Assembly (NCBI GenBank): GCA_946638265.1
Contig: CAMPBN010000057.1
Location: 1-6,983, forward strand
DNA from: an uncultured Bacillota bacterium
GTDB lineage: Bacteria > Bacillota > Clostridia > Peptostreptococcales > Anaerovoracaceae
Direction of reading: 5' to 3'
DNA length: 6,983 bases
Below are positions 1 through 6,629 of the stretch, one piece after another. The stretch's first letter is position 1; every line of letters begins with the position of its first letter. The translations under genes were made by a program, and so were the position numbers. The notes beneath the pieces are model-generated. The model saw only the letters and a program-made list of their open reading frames with translations, made no database searches and was not told the DNA's origin.

Positions 1-511
1 CGGCCAGGATCCCTATCACGAGCCGAACCAGGCGCACGGCCTCTGCTTTTCGGTGAAAAAAGGCGTGGAGATCCCTCCGAGCCTGAAAAATATTTACAAA
101 GAGCTTGAAGACGACAAAAGCTGCCTGCCGCAGGGAGGGGATTTTCGAGTCCCGAGCCACGGCTGCCTGACCTCATGGGCCGAGCAGGGCGTGGTGCTTT
201 TGAACGCGGTCCTGACTGTGAGAAGAGGCGAGGCCAATTCGCACAAAGGCAAAGGCTGGGAAATCTTCACCGACCGAGTCATCAGCCTGCTGAACGAGCA
301 TGAAACGCCGCTGGTGTTCATCCTTTGGGGTGCCAATGCCAGAGCCAAGAAAGAACTCATCACTTCAGGAAGACACTTGGTGCTGGAAGGCGCGCATCCT
401 TCGCCGCTTTCGGCATACAAGGGCTTTTTCGGAGGCCGCTATTTTTCCAAGGCCAATGCATTCCTGGAAAGAAACGGCATAGAGCCCGTAAACTGGCAGG
501 TGCCGGAATGA
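1..511 (+). CDS. ung: Uracil-DNA glycosylase, family 1 (3' part, start lies outside the window)
   Basis: This enzyme removes uracil from DNA by cleaving the N-glycosidic bond, the first step of base excision repair after cytosine deamination or dUMP misincorporation. The reading frame is open from base 2 and opens with GQDPYH (bases 2-19), the water-activating motif whose Asp (8-10) is catalytic in the family. It continues through AHGLCFSV and IPPSLKNI, then a LLNAVLTVR block (about 227-253). The second signature, HPSPLSA, is at 395-415 and holds the conserved active-site His. GFFGGRYFSKAN follows. The visible part is 169 codons; compared with the roughly 225-residue family, about 55-60 N-terminal residues are missing upstream. 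The GTG at 53 is an internal Val codon in the conserved FSVKKGV context, not a start. The stop is TGA at 509-511. Both signatures are intact, so the protein should be active. It is transcribed toward valS, 83 bp away; co-transcription is possible but unproven. Confidence 0.97.
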   Translation, partial: GQDPYHEPNQAHGLCFSVKKGVEIPPSLKNIYKELEDDKSCLPQGGDFRVPSHGCLTSWAEQGVVLLNAVLTVRRGEANSHKGKGWEIFTDRVISLLNEHETPLVFILWGANARAKKELITSGRHLVLEGAHPSPLSAYKGFFGGRYFSKANAFLERNGIEPVNWQVPE

Positions 512-594
512 TGCCGGCTAAGCGTTCGGCAGATTGCAGATCGCGGACCATACATAAAAGTAAAAAATAAAATTGACATAGAGGAGATAAAAAT
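512..594 (+). other. ung-valS intergenic gap
   Basis: This 83-bp gap becomes A-rich toward valS. A 5-bp inverted repeat (GCCGG at 502-506, CCGGC at 514-518, 7-nt loop) spans the ung stop but has no following T-run, so it is a poor terminator. A TTGACA at 573-578 matches a -35 box, but it lies only 16 bp before the valS ATG and no -10 sequence could be placed upstream of the start, so I do not call a promoter. No T-box signature was seen, and the gap is too short for a complete T-box leader. An ATG at 508 overlapping the ung TGA opens a 20-codon frame ending at 570, with no other support as a gene. Confidence 0.6.
581..586 (+). promoter_or_regulatory. valS ribosome binding site
   Basis: GAGGAG at 581-586 is a strong Shine-Dalgarno match, 8 nt before the ATG at 595. 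It supports that start, which begins a typical ValRS N-terminus (the NYDP motif at residues 8-11). Confidence 0.85.
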
Positions 595-3309
595 ATGGAA
601 AAGAATTTAGCCAAGAATTACGATCCCCATCAGTTTGAGGATCGCATATATAAAGACTGGGAGGAAAAGGGCGCATTCAAAGCGAGCGTAAATCCGGACA
701 AGACTCCGTTTACCATCGTAATGCCGCCGCCAAATATCACCGGTCAGCTGCACATGGGACATGCGCTGGACCACTCCCTGCAGGACGTACTGACACGCTG
801 GAAGAGAATGAAGGGCTTTGAAGCATTGTGGCTGCCGGGCTCTGACCACGCATCCATTGCCACCGAAGTCAAGGTAGTACAGAAGCTTCGCGAAGAAGAG
901 CATGTATCCAAGGAAGACATCGGACGCGAAGAATTCTTAAAGCGCGCCTGGGCATGGAAAAAAGAATATGGCGGCCGCATCACCAAGCAGTGCCGCAAGC
1001 TGGGCGACTCCTGCGACTGGTCCAAGGAACGTTTCACAATGGACGAAGGCTGCAACCATGCAGTTAACGAATTTTTCGTAAAGCTCTACGACAAGGGACT
1101 CATCTACAGAGGAAACCGCCTCATCAACTGGTGCCCTGTCTGCGGTACATCCCTTTCCGATGCGGAAGTGGAACATGAGGACGAAAACGGCAAGTATTGG
1201 TACTTCCGTTACGATTTCGTGGACGGCACAGGTTCCATCACAGTGGCTACATCCCGTCCTGAAACAATGTTTGCCGACGAAGCCATTGCAGTTCATCCTG
1301 ACGATGAAAGATACAAAGACATGATAGGGAAGAAAGTACGCCTGCCGATCGTCGGCAAGGAAATTCCTATCATAGCAGATACATATCCGGATCCCGAAAA
1401 AGGTACCGGCGCAGTAAAGATTACTCCTGCTCACGACCCTAACGACTTTGAAGTGGGCGAAAGACATCATCTGCCAAAGCCTTCCTGCATCGAAAAGGAT
1501 GCTACGATGAATGCGCTGGCAGGAAAATATCAGGGTATGGACCGCTACGAGTGTAGAAAAGCCTGGGTAGCAGATCTGGACGCAGCGGGATATCTGGTAA
1601 AGACCGAAGAAAAGCTGATTCCGGCAGGACATTGCTACAGATGCCACACCATCATCGAAGACATGCTTTCCGAGCAATGGTTCGTAAAGATGGAAGATCT
1701 GGCCAAGCCTGCAATGCAGGTGGCTAAGGAAGGCAAGCTGAAGCATGTTCCTGACAGATTTGAAAAGATTTATCTCCACTGGCTGGAAAACATCCGCGAC
1801 TGGTGCATTTCCCGTCAGCTTTGGTGGGGACACCGCATTCCGGCATACTATTGTGATGAGTGCGGCAAAGTGGTGGTAGCTGCAGAAGCACCGAAGAAGT
1901 GCCCGAAGTGCGGCTGCGAACATCTGACACAGGATCCTGACGTTCTCGATACATGGTTCTCATCAGGACTCTGGCCGTTCTCCACTCTGGGCTGGCCTGA
2001 AAAGACTCCTGAACTGGGTTATTTCTATCCGACAGACGTATTGGTAACAGGCTACGACATCATCTTCTTCTGGATCGTAAGAATGGTATTCTCCGCTATG
2101 GAGACCATGGGCGAGTCGCCTTTCAAATATGTATATGTTCACGGTCTGGTAAGAGATGCGCAGGGCCGCAAGATGAGTAAGTCTCTCGGCAACGGCATCG
2201 ACCCGCTGGAAGTTATCGAAAACTACGGTGCAGACGCTCTCCGCTTCATGCTCACCACGGGCATCACTCCGGGTAATGACATGAGATTTGAAGAGGAAAA
2301 GCTGGTAGCTGCAAGAAACTTCGCCAACAAGCTCTGGAATGCATCCAGATTTGCCATCATGAATCTGATGGACGAAGAAGGCAATTTCAAGGCCATCGCA
2401 GACGACAAGGCGGGACTTGACAAAATCGCGCTCCGCGACGAAGACAAATGGATCATTTCGCGCGTCAACGATGCGGCTAAATATGTAAATGCAAATCTCG
2501 AAAAATTCGAACTGGCTCTGGCCGGTCAGAAGGTACTGGATCTCATCTGGGACGAATTCTGCGACTGGTACATCGAGCTGGTAAAGGGCAGACTCTGGTC
2601 CGAAGACGAAGAGGACAAGAAAGTAGCCAGATACGTTCTGGTGAGAGTGCTGAAGGATATGCTGAAGCTGCTCCACCCGTTCATGCCGTTCATTACGGAA
2701 GAAATCTGGGGCTACCTGCCGCATGACGAAGAAGAAAAGAAAGCTGCTGCTGCAGATGGAAATCCTGAAAACTTCCTGATCCGCGCACGCTTCCCTGAAT
2801 TTGACGAGGCACTTACATTTGCCGAAGAAACCAGGAAGCTGGAGGCAGCCAAGGAGGCCATCCGAGCTGTCCGCAACATCAGACTCGAAGCAGACGCAGC
2901 GCCTTCAAAGAAGCTCCGCGCTATCATCCTGGCAAAGGGCGAAGCAATGGCTACAGTGAAGGCAGGCGAAAGATACATCATGGCGATGGCAAATATCAGC
3001 GATGTAACATTTACCGAAAGCAAGGCAGACATTCCTGAGGAGACAATGTCTCAGGTTACCAGCCTTTGCGAGATTTACATCCCGCTGGACGATCTGGTGG
3101 ACTACAAGGCCGAGTTTGAGCGTCTGACCAAAGAAAAGGGCAGACTCGAAGGCGAAGTGGCCAGAGTAGACAAGATGCTGGCAAATCCGGGATTTGTAAG
3201 CAAGGCACCGGCTGCCAAGATTCAGGCTGAAAAAGATAAGCAGGCCACTTACAAAGAGATGCTGGCCAAGGTGGAAGAACGCCTGGCTATGATTCAGAAA
3301 AAACTGTAA
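595..3309 (+). CDS. valS: Valine--tRNA ligase (ValRS), class Ia
   Basis: This cytoplasmic enzyme attaches valine to tRNA-Val and hydrolyses mischarged Thr-tRNA-Val. The 904 residues fit the bacterial family. The class I HIGH signature is HMGH (residues 53-56) in the ValRS context PPPNITGQLHMGHA, and the KMSKS loop is at 526-530. The inserted CP1 editing domain shows TSRPETM (219-225) and HDPNDFEVG (from 280). Paired cysteines look like two zinc-binding sites: CPVC (180-183) with CYRC (347-350), and CDEC (420-423) with CPKCGC (436-441). WCISRQLWWGHRIP starts at 403. The anticodon-binding helical domain includes FCDWYIELVKGRLW (around 655-668) and LHPFMPFITEEIW (693 onward). The tail from about 831 is a charged coiled coil with the conserved LANPGFVSKAPA segment, which contacts tRNA in known ValRS structures. 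It is followed by folC, a frequent arrangement in Bacillota. No T-box is visible upstream. The editing motif reads TS where TT is usual. Confidence 0.98.
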   Translation: MEKNLAKNYDPHQFEDRIYKDWEEKGAFKASVNPDKTPFTIVMPPPNITGQLHMGHALDHSLQDVLTRWKRMKGFEALWLPGSDHASIATEVKVVQKLREEEHVSKEDIGREEFLKRAWAWKKEYGGRITKQCRKLGDSCDWSKERFTMDEGCNHAVNEFFVKLYDKGLIYRGNRLINWCPVCGTSLSDAEVEHEDENGKYWYFRYDFVDGTGSITVATSRPETMFADEAIAVHPDDERYKDMIGKKVRLPIVGKEIPIIADTYPDPEKGTGAVKITPAHDPNDFEVGERHHLPKPSCIEKDATMNALAGKYQGMDRYECRKAWVADLDAAGYLVKTEEKLIPAGHCYRCHTIIEDMLSEQWFVKMEDLAKPAMQVAKEGKLKHVPDRFEKIYLHWLENIRDWCISRQLWWGHRIPAYYCDECGKVVVAAEAPKKCPKCGCEHLTQDPDVLDTWFSSGLWPFSTLGWPEKTPELGYFYPTDVLVTGYDIIFFWIVRMVFSAMETMGESPFKYVYVHGLVRDAQGRKMSKSLGNGIDPLEVIENYGADALRFMLTTGITPGNDMRFEEEKLVAARNFANKLWNASRFAIMNLMDEEGNFKAIADDKAGLDKIALRDEDKWIISRVNDAAKYVNANLEKFELALAGQKVLDLIWDEFCDWYIELVKGRLWSEDEEDKKVARYVLVRVLKDMLKLLHPFMPFITEEIWGYLPHDEEEKKAAAADGNPENFLIRARFPEFDEALTFAEETRKLEAAKEAIRAVRNIRLEADAAPSKKLRAIILAKGEAMATVKAGERYIMAMANISDVTFTESKADIPEETMSQVTSLCEIYIPLDDLVDYKAEFERLTKEKGRLEGEVARVDKMLANPGFVSKAPAAKIQAEKDKQATYKEMLAKVEERLAMIQKKL

Positions 3310-3314
3310 TAAAA

Positions 3315-3344
3315 GGGGGGAGCTACTTCCCCCATACAGATTTT
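3315..3344 (+). terminator. G/C-rich hairpin after valS; weak terminator or attenuator
   Basis: GGGGGGAG (3315-3322) can pair with CTTCCCCC (3326-3333) across a 3-nt CTA loop, giving an 8-bp stem with one G-T (G-U) pair. It begins 5 bp after the valS stop. The only T-run is four T at 3341-3344, separated from the stem by 7 nt. That is a poor intrinsic terminator, so partial termination, attenuation or protection of the valS 3' end are all possible. A competing pairing of the C-run with the folC ribosome binding site is described in the findings. The stem is directly visible; its role is inference. Confidence 0.5.
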
Positions 3345-3345
3345 C

Positions 3346-3352
3346 AAGGGGA
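3346..3352 (+). promoter_or_regulatory. Probable folC ribosome binding site, long spacing
   Basis: AAGGGGA at 3346-3352 is the best Shine-Dalgarno candidate for folC, 13 nt before the ATG at 3366, longer than the usual 5-9 nt. A weaker GATGAG (3351-3356) lies at better spacing. An in-frame TAA at 3363-3365 directly precedes the ATG, so no upstream extension of folC is possible. Confidence 0.5.
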
Positions 3353-3365
3353 TGAGACAGTATAA

Positions 3366-4658
3366 ATGAACGCAGTAGAAAAGATTGAAGAATTCGCACG
3401 TTTCGGCAGCGTGCTGGGATTGGAACGCATGACAAAGCTGATGGAAAGGCTGGGCAATCCGCAGGATGGCCTGCGCTACATCCATGTGGCGGGCACCAAC
3501 GGCAAGGGCTCGGTATGCCGCTACATCTACGAGGCTCTGCAGGCAAACGGCTACAGAGTGGGTATCTACACCTCGCCTTTCCTTGAGATTTTCAACGAGA
3601 GGATCGAATTTAACGGCGAGATGATTTCGGACGCGGACCTTGCAAAAATCACCGAAGAAGTGCTTTCGGAGACCCAAAAGATGGTAGAAGAGGGATTTGA
3701 TTCCCCGACCGAATTTGAAGTGATCACAGCCATCGCATTCCTGTATTTTGCAAGGAAAAAAGCGGACTTCGTGGTACTGGAAGTGGGACTTGGCGGAAGA
3801 GGCGACTCCACCAACATCATAAAAAATCCTTTGATGACTGTGATAACGTCCATTTCATTGGATCACACGGACCGTCTGGGCAAAACTCTCGGCGAGATTG
3901 CGGGCGAAAAAGCCGGCATCATCAAGGAGGGCTGCCCGCTGGTGACTTCCGTTAAGGCAGAAGAGGCCATCAAAGTCATTGCGAAGAAGGCTTACGAAAA
4001 AGGAGCTGTCCTGACGGATTCTACGCGAATAAAAGTCACAAATGTGCGAAAAGACTTGGGCTGCACCACTTTTGACACAATCATCGACGGCACGGATTAT
4101 CGTGATGTTTCCATATCCATGATGGGCGACCACCAGATTGAAAATGTGATGGCAGCGCTCACTGCGCTTGAAGTCCTTCGCAAAAAAGGCGAGATCAAAG
4201 TGGAGCGTTCGAAACTCTATGAAGGTCTCAAAAAAGCAAAGCAGATTGGCAGATTTGAAATCATGGAAGAAAATCCGTTTGTAATCCTGGACGGGGCTCA
4301 CAACGAGGACGGCACCAGGGCACTCAGAGAAACGGTGGAAAATTTCTTCCCGGGTAAAAAAATCCTGCTGGGCTGCGGCGTGCTAAAAGACAAGGATACC
4401 AAGGCAATCCTTGACAATTTCACGGCGTTTGCCACGGACTTTGTCATTACGGAGCCTGACAATCCGCGAAAGCTTTCGACAGAGGATCTTAAAAAGCTCC
4501 TCGAAGAGAGGAACAAACCTTGCCGTTTTGCAGGCACACCTGCGGAAATCTGCGCATATGCCAAAGAGCATAAGAGCGAATATGACGCGGTATTTTTCGC
4601 CGGTTCTTTATATCTGATAGGAGAAATAAGAGGCATTGTAAAAAAATGGGAGAATTAA
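3366..4658 (+). CDS. folC: Folylpolyglutamate synthase / dihydrofolate synthase family ligase
   Basis: FolC adds glutamate to folates with ATP, retaining them in the cell, and in many bacteria also joins glutamate to dihydropteroate. It belongs to the Mur ligase superfamily. The 430 residues match the family. The N-terminus has the typical FGxxxGLER segment, then the ATP-binding loop GTNGKGS (43-49), the substrate-loop motifs SPF (70-72) and NERI (77-80), and VLEVGLGGRGDSTN (137-150). SLDHTDRLG (164-172) leads into GEKAGIIK (180-187), whose EKAGI lysine is the likely carbamylated residue. The C-terminal domain begins near the GDHQIEN motif (254-260) and holds GRFE (295-298) and DGAHN (309-313); the usual Pro after DGAHN is Glu. 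The start is fixed by an in-frame stop just upstream. Its 3' end overlaps the lipid kinase gene by 13 bp, suggesting translational coupling. Whether it has both activities or only the polyglutamylating one cannot be told from sequence alone. Confidence 0.96.
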   Translation: MNAVEKIEEFARFGSVLGLERMTKLMERLGNPQDGLRYIHVAGTNGKGSVCRYIYEALQANGYRVGIYTSPFLEIFNERIEFNGEMISDADLAKITEEVLSETQKMVEEGFDSPTEFEVITAIAFLYFARKKADFVVLEVGLGGRGDSTNIIKNPLMTVITSISLDHTDRLGKTLGEIAGEKAGIIKEGCPLVTSVKAEEAIKVIAKKAYEKGAVLTDSTRIKVTNVRKDLGCTTFDTIIDGTDYRDVSISMMGDHQIENVMAALTALEVLRKKGEIKVERSKLYEGLKKAKQIGRFEIMEENPFVILDGAHNEDGTRALRETVENFFPGKKILLGCGVLKDKDTKAILDNFTAFATDFVITEPDNPRKLSTEDLKKLLEERNKPCRFAGTPAEICAYAKEHKSEYDAVFFAGSLYLIGEIRGIVKKWEN

Positions 4659-5557
4659 AAGATTATAAAAAGGCGCTTCTGGTATATAATCCCTTTTCCG
4701 GTAACGGCATGTTTGCCAGCCATATAGACCATATCCTGGAACGTTTCCAGGATGCGGGATATGCGATTTTGCCGATCAGAGGTGCGAGAAGCGAGCTTTT
4801 GGAATTTATTTTCACTGTTATGGACGTATCCGAATACGGTCGCATCATTGTGGCAGGTGGAGACGGCACCATCAATCTGGTGGTGAACCTTATGGTAAAG
4901 TACGACATTCATGTACCGCTTTCCATCTTCCCGTCCGGTACGGCCAACGATTTTGCATATTATCTGGAGCTGCCGGATCAGATCGATGAGATGATAGACA
5001 TCGCTTTGGGAGACAAATACACCTTTGCGGATGTCGCAAATTGCAACGGCCGATGCTATGTGAATGTGGCTGCCATGGGCAACATGGTGGATGTTTCGCA
5101 GAAGACGGATCCGAACCTCAAAAATACGCTGGGAGTCTTCGCATATTACATGAAGGGCGCATCGGAGTTTACAAAGCTCCGTCCGCTGCCTGTGAGACTC
5201 ACCACGCCGGATGCGGTATATGAAGAGGAAATGTATTTCATGCTGGTCATGAACGGCTGCTCTGCGGGCGGATTCAAGCATGTTTCTCCGGATTCGGACG
5301 TTTCCGACGGCCTTTTGGATGTACTTCTTTTCAGAGATATGCATCTGGCGGATATGCTGCCGCTGCTTTTTGAAGTGATCCAGGGCAAGCACACCGAAAA
5401 CAAGAATATCCTGCATTTCAAGACTTCCGAGCTTTTGCTCGAGTCTGACGAATATATCCCGACTGATGTTGACGGCGAACACGGTGAAAAGCTTCCGCTG
5501 AAATTTACCGTTTTGCCGCGAAGACTTCAGATCACAACAAGAGAAAGTGATATCTAG
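4646..5557 (+). CDS. DgkB/YegS/BmrU-family lipid kinase (diacylglycerol kinase catalytic domain)
   Basis: This is a soluble kinase of the diacylglycerol-kinase catalytic fold. Family members phosphorylate diacylglycerol to phosphatidic acid (DgkB) or related lipids, at the cytoplasmic membrane face. The 303 residues carry the ordered motifs: VYNPFSGNG (13-21), the nucleotide-binding GGDGT (71-75), PSGTANDFA (96-104), DGLLDV (221-226) and DVDGE (274-278). The Glu of the last motif lies where DgkB enzymes have their proposed catalytic base. No membrane segment or signal peptide is evident, as expected. The start at 4646 lies inside folC, in another frame. AAGAGG at 4628-4633 is the nearest Shine-Dalgarno candidate at a long 12-nt spacing, so coupled re-initiation after folC is plausible. 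plsX follows after 34 bp. Family assignment is firm. The substrate is inferred, because BmrU and YegS relatives share these motifs, so I give no gene symbol; dgkB is the best guess. Confidence 0.9.
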   Translation: MGELKDYKKALLVYNPFSGNGMFASHIDHILERFQDAGYAILPIRGARSELLEFIFTVMDVSEYGRIIVAGGDGTINLVVNLMVKYDIHVPLSIFPSGTANDFAYYLELPDQIDEMIDIALGDKYTFADVANCNGRCYVNVAAMGNMVDVSQKTDPNLKNTLGVFAYYMKGASEFTKLRPLPVRLTTPDAVYEEEMYFMLVMNGCSAGGFKHVSPDSDVSDGLLDVLLFRDMHLADMLPLLFEVIQGKHTENKNILHFKTSELLLESDEYIPTDVDGEHGEKLPLKFTVLPRRLQITTRESDI

Positions 5558-5580
5558 GACATGCAGGCCTTAACATAGGC

Positions 5581-5586
5581 AGGAGG
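5581..5586 (+). promoter_or_regulatory. plsX ribosome binding site
   Basis: A perfect AGGAGG sits 5 nt before the plsX ATG at 5592. It is the strongest Shine-Dalgarno in the window and fixes the start, which begins the conserved DGMGGDNAP segment. The 34-bp gap before plsX shows no terminator and no FapR-like operator that I can recognise. Confidence 0.88.
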
Positions 5587-5591
5587 ATTTT

Positions 5592-6623
5592 ATGAGAATA
5601 TTACTTGACGGAATGGGTGGAGACAACGCTCCTTTGGAAATTGTAAAAGGCGCGGTTTGGGCTTCCAAAGAAATCGAAGACGAAATCGTTATTTTGGGCG
5701 ATGAAAATCTGATAAAAGCGGAACTGGCCAAATATGAATATGACAGGAGCAAGATCTCCGTCAAACATACCAGTGAAGTCATCTTACAGGAAGATTCCCC
5801 TGTGAAGGCCGTCCGCCGCAAGAAGGACAGCTCCATGGTGGTGGGCATCGAAATGATTGGCAGAGGCGAAGGCGACCTTTTGGTCTCCGCAGGCAATACC
5901 GGAGCACTCATGGCAGGCAGCACCATCATTCTGGGCCGCATCGCAGGGCTTGAAAGACCGGCTCTGGCCAGTGTCTATCCGATTTTGGGAGGCAAGGCGT
6001 CCCTTCTGGTGGATGCGGGAGCCAATGCAGAGTGCCGTCCGAACAATCTCTTGGAATTTGCCACCATGGGTTCCATCTATATGGAAACAGTGCTGGGCCG
6101 CTCCAATCCGAAGGTGGGTCTTGTAAATATCGGAGCCGAAGAAGGCAAGGGCAATTCTTTGATGAAAGAAGCGCACCAGCTTTTGAAAGCCACAGAGAGG
6201 CTAAATTTCAGCGGTAATGTGGAAGCAAGAGACATTCCGGCAGGCGCATGCGATGTTATCGTTTGCGACGGTTTCACCGGAAATATCATATTGAAGCTGA
6301 CTGAGGGCATGGCTTGGAGCATTTTGAAACTGATCAAGAAAAAGTTCACGGAAGGCGCTGTAGCCAAGATGGGAGCTGCTCTTCTCAGCGGAAAGCTCAA
6401 AGAGATGAAGGGCGCATTTGACTACTCGGAATACGGCGGAGCGCCGATTCTGGGAGTGAAGGGGCCTGTTGTAAAGATGCACGGTTCATCTTCCGCCAAC
6501 AGCGTGAAGAATACCATCATCAAAGGCATCCCTTATGCAAAGGAAAATGTAATTTCGATAATAACCGAAGAGCTGGAGAAGATTTCAGAGATGGAAGTAC
6601 TCTCTTCTTCGGCGGATGAATAG
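5592..6623 (+). CDS. plsX: Phosphate acyltransferase PlsX
   Basis: PlsX converts acyl-ACP and phosphate to acyl-phosphate, which the membrane enzyme PlsY uses to acylate glycerol-3-phosphate, the first step of phosphatidic acid synthesis in most bacteria. It acts as a peripheral protein at the cytoplasmic membrane. The 343 residues match the usual 330-350. Family landmarks in order: DGMGGDNAP (6-14), SAGNTGA (99-105), DAGANAECRP (141 onward), GLVNIGAEEGKG (around 175-186), CDGFTGN (225-231), YGGAPILGVKG (281-291) and MHGSSSAN (296 onward). All are intact. A perfect AGGAGG precedes the ATG. rnc begins 6 bp after its stop, so the two are very likely co-transcribed. The upstream lipid kinase suggests a phosphatidic-acid theme. 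An acpP gene, frequently located between plsX and rnc, is absent here. Confidence 0.97.
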   Translation: MRILLDGMGGDNAPLEIVKGAVWASKEIEDEIVILGDENLIKAELAKYEYDRSKISVKHTSEVILQEDSPVKAVRRKKDSSMVVGIEMIGRGEGDLLVSAGNTGALMAGSTIILGRIAGLERPALASVYPILGGKASLLVDAGANAECRPNNLLEFATMGSIYMETVLGRSNPKVGLVNIGAEEGKGNSLMKEAHQLLKATERLNFSGNVEARDIPAGACDVIVCDGFTGNIILKLTEGMAWSILKLIKKKFTEGAVAKMGAALLSGKLKEMKGAFDYSEYGGAPILGVKGPVVKMHGSSSANSVKNTIIKGIPYAKENVISIITEELEKISEMEVLSSSADE

Positions 6624-6626
6624 GAG
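6622..6626 (+). promoter_or_regulatory. rnc ribosome binding site overlapping the plsX stop
   Basis: AGGAG at 6622-6626 overlaps the plsX TAG (6621-6623). It lies only 3 nt before the ATG at 6630, unusually close, and 6 nt before an in-frame TTG at 6633. The site supports coupling to plsX but leaves the exact start open by one codon. Confidence 0.6.
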
Positions 6627-6629
6627 AAA

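Noticed and set aside
53..511. GTG at 53 as a start codon for a 152-residue protein
   Set aside because: The same frame continues upstream to base 2 and encodes the conserved GQDPYH motif, so this is an internal Val codon of ung.
502..518. GCCGG/CCGGC inverted repeat at the ung stop
   Set aside because: Only 5 bp of stem and no downstream T-run; not a credible intrinsic terminator.
573..578. TTGACA, a perfect -35 match before valS
   Set aside because: It is 16 bp from the valS ATG, so a -10 box at normal spacing would fall in the coding sequence and give no usable valS leader; none is visible there.
937..1923. 328-codon open frame on the - strand opposite valS
   Set aside because: It lies fully inside the conserved valS gene, and its translation shows no recognisable domain. 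Long antisense frames are common opposite codon-biased genes.
1963..2724. 253-codon open frame on the - strand opposite valS
   Set aside because: Same reasoning: complete overlap with conserved ValRS coding sequence and no recognisable motifs.
4655..5482. 275-codon open frame on the - strand opposite the lipid kinase gene
   Set aside because: The + strand frame has every lipid kinase motif in order; the antisense frame has none and is a shadow.
5561..5578. Five-codon ATG...TAG frame between the lipid kinase gene and plsX
   Set aside because: Too short to judge, has no ribosome binding site of its own and is expected by chance.
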